DNA of 64,000 bases from Streptomyces rhizoryzae. GTDB lineage: Bacteria; Actinomycetota; Actinomycetes; Streptomycetales; Streptomycetaceae. Under the pieces are notes generated by a model. The model was not told where the DNA came from, did no database searches, and saw nothing but the letters and a program-made list of their open reading frames with translations. The DNA is taken from the NCBI RefSeq assembly GCF_023155275.1, contig NZ_JALMUV010000008.1:124001-188000 (forward strand). Direction: 5' to 3'. Below are positions 26,455 through 36,516 of the stretch, one piece after another. Both the position numbers and the translations under genes were made by a program. Numbering within the stretch: the first letter of the stretch is position 1; every line of letters begins with the position of its first letter.

Positions 26455-27180
26455 TCAGCGCCGGCGGCCCCGCGACGCACGGCTGGTCCGCGCCGCCTTC
26501 GCCCGCTTGGCCGCGAAGCGCACCCCGCCCGGGCTCTCGCCCACCTCGACCCGCACCACGGTCGACAGCGGATCCACCACGCCCTCACCGACCTGCACGA
26601 TCGACGTGTCCACCACACCGAGCTTGCTCAGCGCGGCCCGGGAGGCCTTCAGCTCTTCCTCCGCGGTGTCGCCCTTGAGCGCCAGCATCTGCCCGTAAGG
26701 ACGGAGCAGCGGCACGCCCCAGCCGGCCAGCCGGTCGAGCGGCGCGACGGCCCGCGCGGTCACCACATGGACCTGGGGAAGCTTGCCCATGACCTCTTCC
26801 GCCCGGCCGCGGACGACCGTGACGTGGTCCAGACCGAGCAGCTCCACGACCTCCTGGAGGAAATTCGTCCGCCGCAGCAGCGGCTCCAGGAGCGTGATCT
26901 TGAGGTCCGGGCGCACCAGCGCCAGCGGAATGCCGGGCAGCCCGGCGCCCGAGCCGACGTCACAGACCGAGACGCCCTCGGGGACCACCTCGGAGAGCAC
27001 CGCGCAGTTCAGCAGATGCCGCTCCCACAGCCGTGGCACCTCGCGCGGGCCGATCAGCCCGCGCTTCACCCCCGCGTCGGCGAGCAGTTCGCCGTACCGC
27101 ACGGCCTCCGCAAAGCGCTCGCCGAAAACCTCCTGCGCCGCTTTCGGCGCGGGAGGGAGCTCCGCTGATGCCTCCGTCAC
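26455..27180 (-). CDS. rsmG: 16S rRNA (guanine527-N7)-methyltransferase RsmG
   Basis: A 241-residue SAM-dependent methyltransferase (GidB family) that modifies G527 of 16S rRNA; loss gives low-level streptomycin resistance and antibiotic overproduction in streptomycetes (established). The SAM motif is VCDVGSGAGLPGIPLALVRPDL (about residues 70-91), followed by LLRRTNFLQEVVELLGL and HVVTARAVAPLDRL. The tail is Arg/Lys/Ser-rich. The GTG at 27180 starts VTEASAEL. It lies between jag and parA in the usual order. Confidence 0.95.
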   Translation of the reverse strand: MTEASAELPPAPKAAQEVFGERFAEAVRYGELLADAGVKRGLIGPREVPRLWERHLLNCAVLSEVVPEGVSVCDVGSGAGLPGIPLALVRPDLKITLLEPLLRRTNFLQEVVELLGLDHVTVVRGRAEEVMGKLPQVHVVTARAVAPLDRLAGWGVPLLRPYGQMLALKGDTAEEELKASRAALSKLGVVDTSIVQVGEGVVDPLSTVVRVEVGESPGGVRFAAKRAKAARTSRASRGRRR

Positions 27181-27313
27181 GGGAACCGCCCTTCCTCTGG
27201 ACTGCTTTTCCTGCCGGGATCCCGGCCGTACCACCGGGGATAACACAGAAGGCTGACAAGTTTTGGCCCCGCCTGCGAGCAGACGGGGCCAAAGTAAGAC
27301 TGCGCACGAAGCG

Positions 27314-27820
27314 TCAGGCCGGGAGGACCACCACGCGGCGCTCCGGCTCCTCACCCTCGGACTCGCTCCGCAGCCCGGCCGCGGCGACCGCGTCGTGCAC
27401 GACCTTGCGCTCGAACGGCGTCATCGGGTCCAGCTTGACCGGCTGGCCGGTGCTCCTGGCCTCCTCCGCGGCGCTCTCGCCGATCTTGGCGAGCTCCTCG
27501 CGCTTCCGCGCCCGGAAGCCGCCGATGTCCAGCATCAGACGGCTGCGGTCGCCGGTCTCGCGGAGCACCGCCAGCCGCGTCAGCTCCTGGAGCGCCTCCA
27601 GCACCTCACCGTCCCGGCCGACCAGCTTCTGGAGATCGCGGCTGGACGAGTCGCCGATGATCGACACCGAGGCGCGGTCGGCCTCGACGTCCATGTCGAT
27701 GTCCCCGTCGAGGTCCGCGATGTCCAGCAGACCCTCCAGGTAGTCGGCCGCGATCTCGCCTTCCTGCTCCAGGCGGGTCAGGGTGTCGGCGCCCTTGGTG
27801 CCAGGGGTCGTGTCCGTCAC
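27314..27820 (-). CDS. jag: Jag/KhpB-type KH-R3H RNA-binding protein
   Basis: A 168-residue single-stranded nucleic-acid-binding protein. A central KH domain (SSSRDLQKLVGRDGEVLEALQEL) is followed by a C-terminal R3H domain (MTPFERKVVHDAVAAAGLRSESEGEEPERRVVV). The N-terminus is acidic. The gene is nearly always next to yidC, and the protein has been linked to RNA binding and cell-division control in Firmicutes. The GTG at 27820 has a strong AAGGAGT site, 14 bases after the yidC stop codon. Confidence 0.93.
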   Translation of the reverse strand: MTDTTPGTKGADTLTRLEQEGEIAADYLEGLLDIADLDGDIDMDVEADRASVSIIGDSSSRDLQKLVGRDGEVLEALQELTRLAVLRETGDRSRLMLDIGGFRARKREELAKIGESAAEEARSTGQPVKLDPMTPFERKVVHDAVAAAGLRSESEGEEPERRVVVLPA

Positions 27821-27834
27821 GTAAGGACTCCTTC

Positions 27835-28971
27835 TTACTTCTTGGACGGGTGCTTGGGGCGCTGCTGGCCCTTGCGCTGTCCGGACTTGGTGTTACGGGA
27901 CCCGGAGGCAGCGCCCTTGGCGGACGCCCCACCCTTCCCCTTGTCGTCCTGCGCGGCCGTACCGCTGCCCTCGGCGGTGGTGCCGTTCGCCGAGGAACTG
28001 GCCCGCGTGCGGCTCTGCGGGGCACCGCTCGGCGCGCTCGCACCGGTCTGGCGCTTGGCCTTCGGCTGCCGCTTGGGCTGCTGGCGGTTCTGGCGCGCCT
28101 CCTCGGCGGCCTTCTTCGCGGCGACCTCGGCGGGGCTCTCGACCAGCTTGCCCTTGGCCCGCAGCCGCTCCTGGCGCTCGGTGAACGCCTTGCTGCCCGG
28201 GGTGGGGTTGCGGCGGATGACGAACATCTGCTGGCCCATGGTCCACACGTTGGTGGTCAGCCAGTAGACGAGGACACCGACGGGGAAGTTGATGCCGAAG
28301 ACGGCGAACATGACCGGGAAGACGTACATCAGCATCTTCTGCTGCTGCATGAACGGCGTCTTCACCGTGAGGTCGACGTTCTTCGTCATCAGCTGGCGCT
28401 GGGTGTAGAACTGCGACGCCGACATCAGGACGATCATGATGATCGTGACCACGCGGACATCGGTCAGCGAGGCGCCCAGGCTCTGGATCTTCTCCGCGCT
28501 GTCCATGAACTTGGCCGCGAGCGGGGCACCGAAGATGTGCGCCTTCTGCGCGCTGGCCAGCAGCGTCGGGTCGATGAAGCCGACGGTCTTGTTCTGCGCG
28601 ATGTGGCTGAGGACCTGGTACAGCGAGATGAAGAACGGGGACTGCGCCAGGATCGGGAGACAGCTCGAGAGCGGGTTGGTGCCCGTCTCCTTGTAGAGCT
28701 TCATCATCTCTTCGGACTGGCGCTGCTTGTCGCTCTTGTAGCGCTCCTGGATCGCCTTCATCTTCGGCTGGAGCGCCTGCATGTTCCGCGTCGACTTGAT
28801 CTGCTTCACGAAGAGCGGGATCAGGCAGACACGGATCAGCACCACCAGCGAGACGATGGACAGACCCCACGCAGCTCCACTGTCCGGATCGAAGAACAGG
28901 CCGAAGAACGAGTGGAACTGGACGATGATCCAGGAAACTGCGTAATAAAGAGGTTTGAGGATCGTGTCCAC
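27835..28971 (-). CDS. yidC: membrane protein insertase YidC (Oxa1 family)
   Basis: A 378-residue insertase that helps place membrane proteins, alone or with SecYEG. It has the short Gram-positive form: an N-terminal membrane helix, the hydrophilic loop with [28 protein letters not shown], then the conserved core ([23 protein letters not shown] and [30 protein letters not shown]). The C-terminal tail of about 110 residues is basic and low-complexity, suited to ribosome contact. The GTG at 28971 begins [14 protein letters not shown]. It lies 3 bases after yidD. Confidence 0.95.
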   Translation of the reverse strand: MDTILKPLYYAVSWIIVQFHSFFGLFFDPDSGAAWGLSIVSLVVLIRVCLIPLFVKQIKSTRNMQALQPKMKAIQERYKSDKQRQSEEMMKLYKETGTNPLSSCLPILAQSPFFISLYQVLSHIAQNKTVGFIDPTLLASAQKAHIFGAPLAAKFMDSAEKIQSLGASLTDVRVVTIIMIVLMSASQFYTQRQLMTKNVDLTVKTPFMQQQKMLMYVFPVMFAVFGINFPVGVLVYWLTTNVWTMGQQMFVIRRNPTPGSKAFTERQERLRAKGKLVESPAEVAAKKAAEEARQNRQQPKRQPKAKRQTGASAPSGAPQSRTRASSSANGTTAEGSGTAAQDDKGKGGASAKGAASGSRNTKSGQRKGQQRPKHPSKK

Positions 28972-28974
28972 GAA

Positions 28975-29292
28975 TCAGGCTCCTTGGGCGTTGGGCTGAG
29001 TCTCGGGCTGGGCGACAGGCTCAGGGACGGCAGGCCCGCCCAGGCGGCTCCTCAGCCGCTGATGCCAAACCGGACGCTTCCGGGGAGGGACGTGGTCGAC
29101 GCCACCGAGCGACCACGGATTGCACCGCAGGATGCGCCAAGCGGTCAGCGCAGTCCCCTTCACCGCGCCGTGCCGGTCGATGGCGGTGTAGCCATAGTGC
29201 GAACACGACGGGTAGTACTTGCAGACCGGGCCCAGCAGGGGGCTGATGGTCCACTGGTAGATCTTGATCAAAAGCAGCAGCGGGTACTTCAC
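28975..29292 (-). CDS. yidD: membrane protein insertion efficiency factor YidD
   Basis: A 105-residue YidD-family protein. The hallmark is [38 protein letters not shown], with conserved Cys and an amphipathic N-terminal helix that sits on the inner face of the membrane. It assists YidC-dependent insertion. Its start overlaps the rnpA stop by four bases (GTGA). Confidence 0.93.
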   Translation of the reverse strand: MKYPLLLLIKIYQWTISPLLGPVCKYYPSCSHYGYTAIDRHGAVKGTALTAWRILRCNPWSLGGVDHVPPRKRPVWHQRLRSRLGGPAVPEPVAQPETQPNAQGA

Positions 29293-29744
29293 TGTGCGCT
29301 CCCTCCCGGGTCCCGTCCGGGAGCCCGGGGGTCGACGGCTCTGCCGCCGGTTGCCGTGCCGGTGGGATCGCTGCCTTTCGGCGCCCCTCCCAGCAGCCGC
29401 TCCAGAGCGGCGTCCAGGTCGCGGGCCAGCTGGTCGTATTCGGCCGCGCCCGCGCCGGGCAAGGCCCGTACGACAACCAGGCTACCGGCGGGCAGCCGGT
29501 CCAGCCGATCGCGCACGAGATGGCGCAGCCGCCGCTTGACCTTGTTGCGGACGACCGCGATACCAACGGCCTTGCTGACGACGAAACCCGCACGCGCCGG
29601 GGGAACAGTTCCCCCCGCTGCGTGCGGGTCCGTTGCACCGCTACGGCAATGAACGACAAGGAGCGGGCGCCCGGCCCTGCGTCCCCGGCGTACCGCGGCC
29701 GCGAAGTCCTCGCGCCGCCTCAGCCGATTTTCGGTAGGCAGCAC
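29289..29744 (-). CDS. rnpA: ribonuclease P protein component
   Basis: A 151-residue protein that forms RNase P with the RNA subunit (not in this window) to process tRNA 5' ends. The RNR motif region is [22 protein letters not shown], preceded by [12 protein letters not shown]. The C-terminal about 30 residues are a low-complexity extension. The GTG at 29744 gives [14 protein letters not shown], the normal N-terminus. The gap to rpmH is 23 bases. Confidence 0.95.
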   Translation of the reverse strand: MLPTENRLRRREDFAAAVRRGRRAGRPLLVVHCRSGATDPHAAGGTVPPARAGFVVSKAVGIAVVRNKVKRRLRHLVRDRLDRLPAGSLVVVRALPGAGAAEYDQLARDLDAALERLLGGAPKGSDPTGTATGGRAVDPRAPGRDPGGSAQ

Positions 29745-29767
29745 GTCATGGACCTAGGTCAGGCTGC

Positions 29768-29905
29768 TCAGGCCGACAGGCGGGCGCGACCCTTGCTGCG
29801 GCGCGACGCGAGGATCGCGCGGCCGGCACGGGTCCGCATGCGCAGACGGAAGCCGTGGGTCTTCGCGCGACGGCGGTTGTTCGGCTGGAAGGTGCGCTTG
29901 CTCAC
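29768..29905 (-). CDS. rpmH: 50S ribosomal protein L34
   Basis: A 45-residue ribosomal protein. [21 protein letters not shown] and [21 protein letters not shown] are diagnostic. The GTG at 29905 gives the usual length. It heads the rnpA-yidD-yidC-jag-rsmG run and is divergent from dnaA. Confidence 0.97.
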   Translation of the reverse strand: MSKRTFQPNNRRRAKTHGFRLRMRTRAGRAILASRRSKGRARLSA

Positions 29906-30166
29906 TCGGGGGCTCCAGGAATCTTTGATGTCTCTTACGAGACGGATGTGGGGCGTCGACTGGCTGTCACCGTGCGCCCACGAGTAGCTCGCCACGCCCG
30001 AGTGCACCGCTACACGATCACGAGAGCGCGATCTTTGCCCATCGGAGGCAGGCGGCAGCAGCCATCGACAACTCGACCGGTTCACGGTACGCGGGGCTGC
30101 GCCATCCGGTCAAACCAGCTCCCGGACGGTGCGCAGAGCCGCCGCCAGGACACACTATGCACAGCC

Positions 30167-30175
30167 TGTGGACAA
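30167..30175 (-). promoter_or_regulatory. DnaA box upstream of dnaA
   Basis: TGTGGACAA, the exact complement of the Streptomyces DnaA box TTGTCCACA. It lies just upstream of the probable -35 element, consistent with the known autoregulation of dnaA in Streptomyces. Confidence 0.85.
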
Positions 30176-30179
30176 CAAC

Positions 30180-30209
30180 TTGAATCCCCAGGCCCGCCCT
30201 GACTACCGT
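30180..30209 (+). promoter_or_regulatory. probable dnaA promoter
   Basis: TTGAAT (30180-30185), an 18-base spacer and TACCGT (30204-30209) resemble a vegetative sigma-HrdB promoter, about 70 bases before the dnaA start. A prediction from sequence only. Confidence 0.5.
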
Positions 30210-30280
30210 GGCTGAACTCCATTTCCTTCCCGGCCGTCCTGAGAATCACACATTCGTGGGACTGTGAGAGAGCGTGCCCT

Positions 30281-32170
30281 GTGGCTGATGTACCTGCCGA
30301 TCTTGCCGCAGTGTGGCCACGCGTACTCGATCACCTCCTGCGGGCCGAGGCCGATGGCCTCAAGCCCAAGGACCAGGACTGGCTCAAGCGGACCCAGCCC
30401 CTGGCGCTGGTCGCGGACACCGCCCTGCTCGCCGTCCCCAACGAGTTCGCCAAGGGCGTGCTCGAAGGCCGGCTGGCACCGCTGATCGGCGAGGCGCTCA
30501 GCCACGAGTGCGGGCGCCCGATCCGGATCGCGATCACCGTCGACGACTCCTCCGAGGAGCCGCCGGCCCAGCCGCCCGCCCCGCCCCAGCAGCAGCACGG
30601 CCAGCACCCGCAGCCGCAGCGCGACGGCTATGACAGCTATGACGCGCGCCACGACGCCCGCCACGACCCCCGCCACGACGCCCGGCAGGGATACGGGCAC
30701 CAGGGCGACGACCTCCCCACCGTCCGTCCCGCGTACCCGGACTACCCGCAGCAGCCGCGGCACGAGCCCGGCGCCTGGCCGCAGCACTCGGTCGCCGACA
30801 CGGTCGGCCCGCGCGAGGAGTACGGCTGGCAGCAGCACCACGGCGGGTACCCCGAGCGCGAGACGTCCTCGGAGCAGTGGCGCGAGCCGTACGGCTCCTC
30901 GCCGCCCGCGCACCTCCAGCAGCACCCGAACGACTACCGCCCCCAGGGGCCGGACCGCGGCGCGCCGCGCCCCCCGGAAGGGCCGCGCCCGCCGTACGAG
31001 CAGCAGCGGCGCGACCTCCCCGAGCTGCCGCCGCCCGGCGGCCGGCCCGGCGGGCCCGGTTCCCCGCTGCCCGCGCCCAGCGGCGCCCCCGGTCCGCTCG
31101 CCGCGCAGCCCGCGCCGGCGACCGGCCCCGGCGAGCCGACCGCGCGGCTGAACCCGAAGTACCTGTTCGACACCTTCGTCATCGGCGCGTCCAACCGCTT
31201 CGCGCACGCCGCGGCGGTCGCGGTCGCCGAGGCGCCGGCCAAGGCGTACAACCCGCTGTTCATCTACGGGGAGTCCGGCCTCGGCAAGACCCACCTGCTG
31301 CACGCGATCGGGCACTACGCACGCAGCCTCTACCCGGGGACCCGGGTGCGGTACGTGAGCTCGGAGGAGTTCACCAACGAGTTCATCAACTCCATCCGGG
31401 ACGGCAAGGCGGACGCGTTCCGCAAGCGCTACCGGGACATGGACATCCTGCTCGTCGACGACATCCAGTTCCTGGCGAGCAAGGAGTCGACGCAGGAGGA
31501 GTTCTTCCACACCTTCAACACCCTGCACAACGCCAACAAGCAGATCGTGCTCTCCAGTGACCGGCCGCCCAAGCAGCTGGTCACCCTGGAGGACCGGCTG
31601 CGCAACCGCTTCGAGTGGGGTCTGATCACCGACGTCCAGCCGCCCGAGCTGGAGACCCGGATCGCGATCCTCCGCAAGAAGGCGGTGCAGGAGCAGCTGA
31701 ACGCGCCGCCGGAGGTGCTGGAGTTCATCGCCTCGCGGATCTCGCGCAACATCCGCGAGCTGGAGGGCGCGCTGATCCGGGTGACGGCGTTCGCGTCGCT
31801 CAACCGGCAGCCGGTGGACCTGGGGCTCACCGAGATCGTGCTGAAGGACCTGATCCCCGGCGGTGAGGACACCGCGCCGGAGATCACCGCGACCGCGATC
31901 ATGGCCTCGACCGCCGACTACTTCGGGCTGACCGTGGACGACCTGTGCGGTTCCTCGCGCAGCCGGGTGCTGGTGACGGCCCGCCAGATCGCCATGTACC
32001 TGTGCCGGGAGCTGACCGATCTCTCGCTGCCGAAGATCGGCGCGCAGTTCGGCGGCCGCGACCACACCACCGTGATGCACGCCGACCGCAAGATCCGTGC
32101 GCTGATGGCCGAGCGGCGCTCCATCTACAACCAGGTCACCGAGCTGACCAACCGCATCAAGAACGGCTGA
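30281..32170 (+). CDS. dnaA: chromosomal replication initiator DnaA
   Basis: A 629-residue initiator. Domain I (about residues 1-80, [20 protein letters not shown]) contacts partners. Domain II is the long linker typical of Streptomyces, about 200 residues rich in Gln, Pro, His and Arg, with short [16 protein letters not shown] repeats. Domain III is AAA+ with Walker [19 protein letters not shown] (near residue 330) and Walker [12 protein letters not shown]. Domain IV has the DnaA signature [17 protein letters not shown]. It opens oriC next door. The GTG at 30281 starts [19 protein letters not shown], as in other streptomycetes. Confidence 0.98.
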   Translation: MADVPADLAAVWPRVLDHLLRAEADGLKPKDQDWLKRTQPLALVADTALLAVPNEFAKGVLEGRLAPLIGEALSHECGRPIRIAITVDDSSEEPPAQPPAPPQQQHGQHPQPQRDGYDSYDARHDARHDPRHDARQGYGHQGDDLPTVRPAYPDYPQQPRHEPGAWPQHSVADTVGPREEYGWQQHHGGYPERETSSEQWREPYGSSPPAHLQQHPNDYRPQGPDRGAPRPPEGPRPPYEQQRRDLPELPPPGGRPGGPGSPLPAPSGAPGPLAAQPAPATGPGEPTARLNPKYLFDTFVIGASNRFAHAAAVAVAEAPAKAYNPLFIYGESGLGKTHLLHAIGHYARSLYPGTRVRYVSSEEFTNEFINSIRDGKADAFRKRYRDMDILLVDDIQFLASKESTQEEFFHTFNTLHNANKQIVLSSDRPPKQLVTLEDRLRNRFEWGLITDVQPPELETRIAILRKKAVQEQLNAPPEVLEFIASRISRNIRELEGALIRVTAFASLNRQPVDLGLTEIVLKDLIPGGEDTAPEITATAIMASTADYFGLTVDDLCGSSRSRVLVTARQIAMYLCRELTDLSLPKIGAQFGGRDHTTVMHADRKIRALMAERRSIYNQVTELTNRIKNG

Positions 32171-33147
32171 CGGGCGGCCCGCCGGCCGCCACCGCCGTCC
32201 AGGGCGCTCCGGGATCCCCTCCCGGGGCGCCCTTCGCCGTACGGGCCCGGGGGCCCTGCCGAGCGGCGGTGGGGAAGCGTCCGCGGGGCCCGGACACACC
32301 CGGCGGAGCGGCTTCCGGAAGGCGTTCGCGGGCGGTCCGGGCGGGCGTCCGCAGCGCCGGCGGCCGTCCCGAGCCTGTGGAAGGCGCCCGGCGCTGTTCG
32401 ATTCCCGGGGAGGTCACGGCCTCTCTCCACAGATTGGGCAAGAATCTTCCGTCCACAGGCTGGGGAGGGGAAAGTTATCCCTGTGGGATCCACAGGCAGG
32501 GGGTCGGAGGGGCCAACCTGCGAGGTCAGCAGGGTGTGGAATTGTGGCCAACCGTAATCCACAGGCTGTGGACGAAGCGTTCGTCCACAGGAGCGGTGAG
32601 GAGTTGTCCACCGGCTGCCCACAGGCGAAGCCCCGTTGTCCCCAGTGATCGACGGCTTCTCCACACCGCTGTCCACTGTTCGGCAACACAACACCCGCCC
32701 TCACTGCGCCGAGTGAAAGCGGTCACACGACATCGGTGGGTTGGGCTGTGGGGAACGTGGGTAAACCTGGGGACGGCACTGGGGAGAAGTGCCTCCGCCC
32801 TGTGCATGGGGTGTGCAGAACTTCCGCCGATCCACAGCCGGGGCCGGTTATCCACGGCGGCCACCCACAGGGGCAGTGGACAAAAAATCCGTGCTGACCT
32901 GCGCAAAGCCAGTTGTCCACGGTTTCCACAGGCCCTACTACTACGACCACGGATATCAACCGGGGAATTCGCTCGGAACCGGGGCCTGTGCACAACCCGG
33001 CTCCGGAGCGCGCCGCTCCGTCCCAGCCGACTTGACCCCGAGCCGCACCGGCTCCCCGCGGCGTGCGTCAGACTGGTCTGGCGGCAACTCAGCCGACGAC
33101 GAAGAGCCAGCAGGGCGAGAGCCAGCAACAGCAGGAGGCGGTTTCCG
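32171..33147. other. oriC: chromosomal origin of replication, oriC
   Basis: A 977-base non-coding region between dnaA and dnaN. I count about 20 DnaA-box-like 9-mers. On the plus strand they begin at 32423, 32449, 32486, 32555, 32581, 32604, 32615, 32636, 32657, 32669, 32828, 32848, 32861, 32913 and 32922. In the inverse orientation they begin at 32376, 32535, 32567, 32747, 32875 and 32987. None is the perfect TTGTCCACA; close ones are TCGTCCACA (32581), TTCTCCACA (32657), TTGTCCACC (32604) and TTGTCCACG (32913). There are two dense groups (32423-32677 and 32828-32930) separated by a gap with few boxes. A run of six A residues follows the box at 32875. This fits the Streptomyces oriC plan of about 19 weak boxes. 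Confidence 0.95.
32202..32232 (+). terminator. hairpin after dnaA
   Basis: A 12-bp stem (one G-U pair) with a 7-base loop, 31 bases past the dnaA stop codon. Confidence 0.7.
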
Positions 33148-34278
33148 GTGAAGATCCGGGTGGAGCGCGATGTACTCGCGGAGGCAGTGGCCTGGGCGGC
33201 CAAGAGCCTCCCGGCCCGTCCGCCGGTGCCCGTCCTCGCGGGCCTGCTGCTGAAGGCGGACGACGGCGCGCTGAGCCTCTCCGGCTTCGACTACGAGGTC
33301 TCGGCGCGGGTCTCGGTGGAGGCCGAGGTCGAGGAGGAGGGCACCGTCCTCGTCTCCGGCCGGCTGCTCGCCGACATCTGCCGCGCCCTCCCCAACCGCC
33401 CGGTGGAGATTTCCACCGACGGTGTACGGGTGACCGTGGTCTGCGGCTCCTCCCGCTTCACCCTCCACACCCTGCCGGTGGAGGAGTACCCGTCGCTGCC
33501 GGCGATGCCCACCGCCACCGGCACCGTCCCCGCCGAGGTCTTCGCCGCGGCCGCCGCCCAGGTGGCCATCGCGGCCGGCCGCGACGACACGCTTCCGGTG
33601 CTCACCGGTGTGCGGATCGAGATCGAGGGCGACACCGTCACCCTGGCCTCCACCGACCGCTACCGCTTCGCGGTCCGCGAGTTCCTGTGGAAGCCGGAGA
33701 GCCCGGACGCCTCCGCGGTCGCCCTGGTCCCGGCCAAGACGCTGCTGGACACCGCCAAGTCGCTGAGCGGCGGCGACACCGTCACCCTGGCGCTGTCCGG
33801 CTCCGGGCAGGGCGAGGGCCTGATCGGTTTCGAGGGCGCCGGCCGGCGGACCACGACCCGGCTGCTCGAAGGCGACCTGCCGAAGTACCGCACCCTCTTC
33901 CCGACGGAGTTCAACTCGGTCGCGGTGATCGAGACCGCCCCGTTCGTCGAGGCCGTCAAGCGCGTGGCCCTGGTCGCCGAGCGGAACACCCCGGTCCGGC
34001 TGAGCTTCGAGCAGGGCGTGCTCATCCTGGAGGCCGGCTCCAGCGACGATGCACAGGCTGTGGAAAGGGTCGACGCCGACCTGGAGGGCGACGACATCTC
34101 GATCGCCTTCAACCCCGGCTTCCTGCTGGAGGGCCTGTCGGCGATCGACTCGCCGGTGGCCCAGCTGTCGTTCACCACCTCGACCAAGCCCGCGCTGCTC
34201 AGCGGCCGCCCGGCCAAGGACGCCGAGGCCGACGATGCCTACAAGTACCTGATCATGCCGGTCCGCCTCTCCGGCTGA
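33148..34278 (+). CDS. dnaN: DNA polymerase III beta sliding clamp
   Basis: A 376-residue clamp that encircles DNA and tethers the polymerase. MKIRVERDVLAEAVAWAAKSLPARPPVPVLAGLLL is the standard N-terminus, with three beta-clamp domains following. DTVTLASTDRYRFAVREF and the C-terminal YKYLIMPVRLSG are conserved. The GTG at 33148 follows AGGAGGCGG; the frame remains open far upstream through oriC, but those starts lie in origin DNA. Confidence 0.98.
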   Translation: MKIRVERDVLAEAVAWAAKSLPARPPVPVLAGLLLKADDGALSLSGFDYEVSARVSVEAEVEEEGTVLVSGRLLADICRALPNRPVEISTDGVRVTVVCGSSRFTLHTLPVEEYPSLPAMPTATGTVPAEVFAAAAAQVAIAAGRDDTLPVLTGVRIEIEGDTVTLASTDRYRFAVREFLWKPESPDASAVALVPAKTLLDTAKSLSGGDTVTLALSGSGQGEGLIGFEGAGRRTTTRLLEGDLPKYRTLFPTEFNSVAVIETAPFVEAVKRVALVAERNTPVRLSFEQGVLILEAGSSDDAQAVERVDADLEGDDISIAFNPGFLLEGLSAIDSPVAQLSFTTSTKPALLSGRPAKDAEADDAYKYLIMPVRLSG

Positions 34279-34305
34279 CGGCGGCGGACGGCTCCCGTAC
34301 CGACC

Positions 34306-34331
34306 GGGCCCCGGCCGCTGCGCCGGGGCCC
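34306..34331 (+). terminator. hairpin after dnaN
   Basis: A 10-bp perfect GC stem (GGGCCCCGGC and its complement) with a 6-base loop, 28 bases past the dnaN stop codon. Confidence 0.7.
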
Positions 34332-34451
34332 TGCGGCGACCGGCTGACAGGCCCCCGATGAGCGGCTGAGCCCACAGCTGTGCACAGGGTCCCGGGCGTA
34401 GGCTCGGACTCGGGTACGAACAGCAACGACTATGTGCAAAGAGGGTCTCTG

Positions 34452-35330
34452 ATGGAGCTCGGTCTCGTCGGTCTCGGCAAGATGGGCGGCAACATGCGCG
34501 AGCGCATTCGCCGCGCCGGCCACACCGTCATCGGATACGACCGCAACCCCGACCTGGCCGATGTGGGCAGCCTCCAGGAGCTGGTGGACCGGCTCCAGGG
34601 GCCGCGGGTGGTCTGGGTCATGGTGCCGGCCGGCGCCGCCACCCAGTCGACCATCGACGAGCTGGCCGAGCTGCTCTCGCCGGGCGACCTCGTCGTGGAC
34701 GGCGGCAACTCCCGCTGGACCGACGACGAGAAGCACGCCGAGGAGCTGGCCGCCAAGGGCATCGGCTTCGTGGACTGCGGCGTCTCCGGCGGCGTCTGGG
34801 GCCTGGAGAACGGCTACGCGCTGATGTACGGCGGCGACAAGGAGAACGTCGCCAAGGTGCAGCCGGTCTTCGACGCCCTCAAGCCCGAGGGCGACTTCGG
34901 CTCGGTGCACGCCGGCAAGGTGGGCGCGGGCCACTTCGCGAAGATGGTCCACAACGGCATCGAGTACGCCATGATGCAGGCGTACGCCGAGGGCTGGGAG
35001 CTGCTGGAGAAGGTCGACTCCGTGGAGAACGTCCGCGAGATCTTCCGCTCCTGGCAGGAGGGCACGGTCATCCGCTCCTGGCTGCTGGACCTGGCCGTCA
35101 ACGCCCTCGACGAGGACGAGCACCTGGCCAAGCTGCGCGGGTACGCCGCGGACTCCGGTGAGGGCCGCTGGACGGTCGAGGCCGCGATCGACAACGCCGT
35201 GCCGCTGCCGGCGATCACCGCGTCGCTCTTCGCCCGCTTCTCGTCCCGCCAGGACGACTCCCCGCAGATGAAGATGATCGCCGCGCTGCGCAACCAGTTC
35301 GGTGGCCACGCGGTCGAGAGCACGAAGTAA
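34452..35330 (+). CDS. gnd: 6-phosphogluconate dehydrogenase, decarboxylating (short type)
   Basis: A 292-residue enzyme of the short 6PGDH form. It oxidises 6-phosphogluconate to ribulose 5-phosphate in the pentose phosphate pathway. The nucleotide motif is [16 protein letters not shown]; substrate motifs are [17 protein letters not shown] and [24 protein letters not shown], with the catalytic Lys in HFAKMVHN. It lacks the long C-terminal part of the E. coli type. It sits between dnaN and recF, the normal position in actinomycetes. The ATG at 34452 has a weak ribosome binding site (AGAGGGTCTCTG). Confidence 0.95.
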   Translation: MELGLVGLGKMGGNMRERIRRAGHTVIGYDRNPDLADVGSLQELVDRLQGPRVVWVMVPAGAATQSTIDELAELLSPGDLVVDGGNSRWTDDEKHAEELAAKGIGFVDCGVSGGVWGLENGYALMYGGDKENVAKVQPVFDALKPEGDFGSVHAGKVGAGHFAKMVHNGIEYAMMQAYAEGWELLEKVDSVENVREIFRSWQEGTVIRSWLLDLAVNALDEDEHLAKLRGYAADSGEGRWTVEAAIDNAVPLPAITASLFARFSSRQDDSPQMKMIAALRNQFGGHAVESTK

Positions 35331-35379
35331 GCACCACCCGCACAACAGCTCAGCAGCCGGGGGAGGTCGGCGCGTAGCT

Positions 35380-36516
35380 ATGCACGTAACGCACCTGTCG
35401 CTCGCCGACTTCCGCTCGTACGCCCGGGTCGAGGTCCCGCTCGACCCGGGCGTCACGGCGTTCGTGGGACCCAACGGCCAGGGCAAGACGAATCTCGTCG
35501 AGGCGGTCGGCTATCTGGCCACGCTCGGCAGCCACCGGGTCTCCTCGGACGCGCCGCTGGTGCGGATGGGCGCGGACCGGGCGGTCATCCGGGCCGCGGT
35601 CGCGCAGGGCGACCGGCAGCAGCTGGTGGAGCTGGAGCTCAATCCGGGCAAGGCGAACCGCGCCAGGATCAACCGGTCCTCGCAGGTCAGACCGCGTGAC
35701 GTGCTGGGGATCGTGCGGACCGTGCTGTTCGCGCCGGAGGACCTGGCACTGGTCAAGGGCGACCCCGGGGAGCGCCGGCGGTTCCTCGACGAACTGATCA
35801 CCGCCCGCTCGCCGCGGATGGCCGGGGTGCGCTCCGACTACGACCGCGTCCTCAAGCAGCGGAACACCCTGCTGAAGACGGCGGCACTGGCCCGGCGGCA
35901 CGGCGGGCGGCAGATGGACCTGTCGACGCTGGACGTCTGGGACCAGCACCTGGCCCGGGCCGGCGCCGAACTGCTCGCCCAGCGGCTCGACCTGATCGCC
36001 GCCCTGGGGCCGCTGGCGGACAAGGCGTACGAGCAGCTGGCGCCGGGCGGTGGCCCGCTGGGGCTGGAGTACCGCGGGTCCGCGGGCGAGGCGATGGCCG
36101 CCGCCACCCGCCGCGAGGAGCTGTACGAGGTCCTGCTGGCGGCGCTCGGCGAGGCCCGCCGGAACGAGATCGAGCGCGGGGTGACGCTGGTCGGCCCGCA
36201 CCGGGACGATCTGCTGCTCAAGCTGGGCCAGCTGCCGGCGAAGGGCTACGCCAGCCACGGCGAGTCCTGGTCGTACGCGCTGGCACTGCGGCTGGCGTCG
36301 TACGAGCTGCTGCGCGCGGAGGGCAATGAGCCGGTGCTGGTGCTGGACGACGTCTTCGCCGAGCTGGACGCCCGGCGGCGGGAGCGGCTGGCGGAGCTGG
36401 TGGCGCCGGGCGAGCAGGTGCTGGTGACCGCGGCGGTGGACGACGACGTGCCGCACGTGCTGACCGGCGCCCGGTACGCGGTCTCCGGTGGCACGGTGGA
36501 GAGGGTGGACCGGTGA
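35380..36516 (+). CDS. recF: DNA repair/replication ATPase RecF
   Basis: A 378-residue SMC-like ATPase that loads RecA at gaps together with RecO and RecR. Walker A is [22 protein letters not shown] (about residues 28-49), the ABC signature region is [21 protein letters not shown], and Walker B is [20 protein letters not shown]. The ATG at 35380 starts [17 protein letters not shown], the normal N-terminus. Its stop overlaps the dciA start (GTGA). Confidence 0.96.
   Translation: MHVTHLSLADFRSYARVEVPLDPGVTAFVGPNGQGKTNLVEAVGYLATLGSHRVSSDAPLVRMGADRAVIRAAVAQGDRQQLVELELNPGKANRARINRSSQVRPRDVLGIVRTVLFAPEDLALVKGDPGERRRFLDELITARSPRMAGVRSDYDRVLKQRNTLLKTAALARRHGGRQMDLSTLDVWDQHLARAGAELLAQRLDLIAALGPLADKAYEQLAPGGGPLGLEYRGSAGEAMAAATRREELYEVLLAALGEARRNEIERGVTLVGPHRDDLLLKLGQLPAKGYASHGESWSYALALRLASYELLRAEGNEPVLVLDDVFAELDARRRERLAELVAPGEQVLVTAAVDDDVPHVLTGARYAVSGGTVERVDR

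Larger units (their letters stand above)
29906..30280. other. rpmH-dnaA divergent regulatory region
   Basis: A 375-base gap with no gene seen. It holds a perfect DnaA box (30167-30175) and a probable dnaA promoter (30180-30209). The rpmH promoter should be in its left half but I cannot place it. Confidence 0.65.

Noticed and set aside
30203..32299. A 698-codon minus-strand frame opposite dnaA
   Set aside because: Antisense shadow of dnaA; no ribosome site and no domain.
34452..35330. Truncated gnd pseudogene
   Set aside because: At 292 residues it is much shorter than the E. coli enzyme, but it matches the short 6PGDH type with all substrate motifs, so it is intact.
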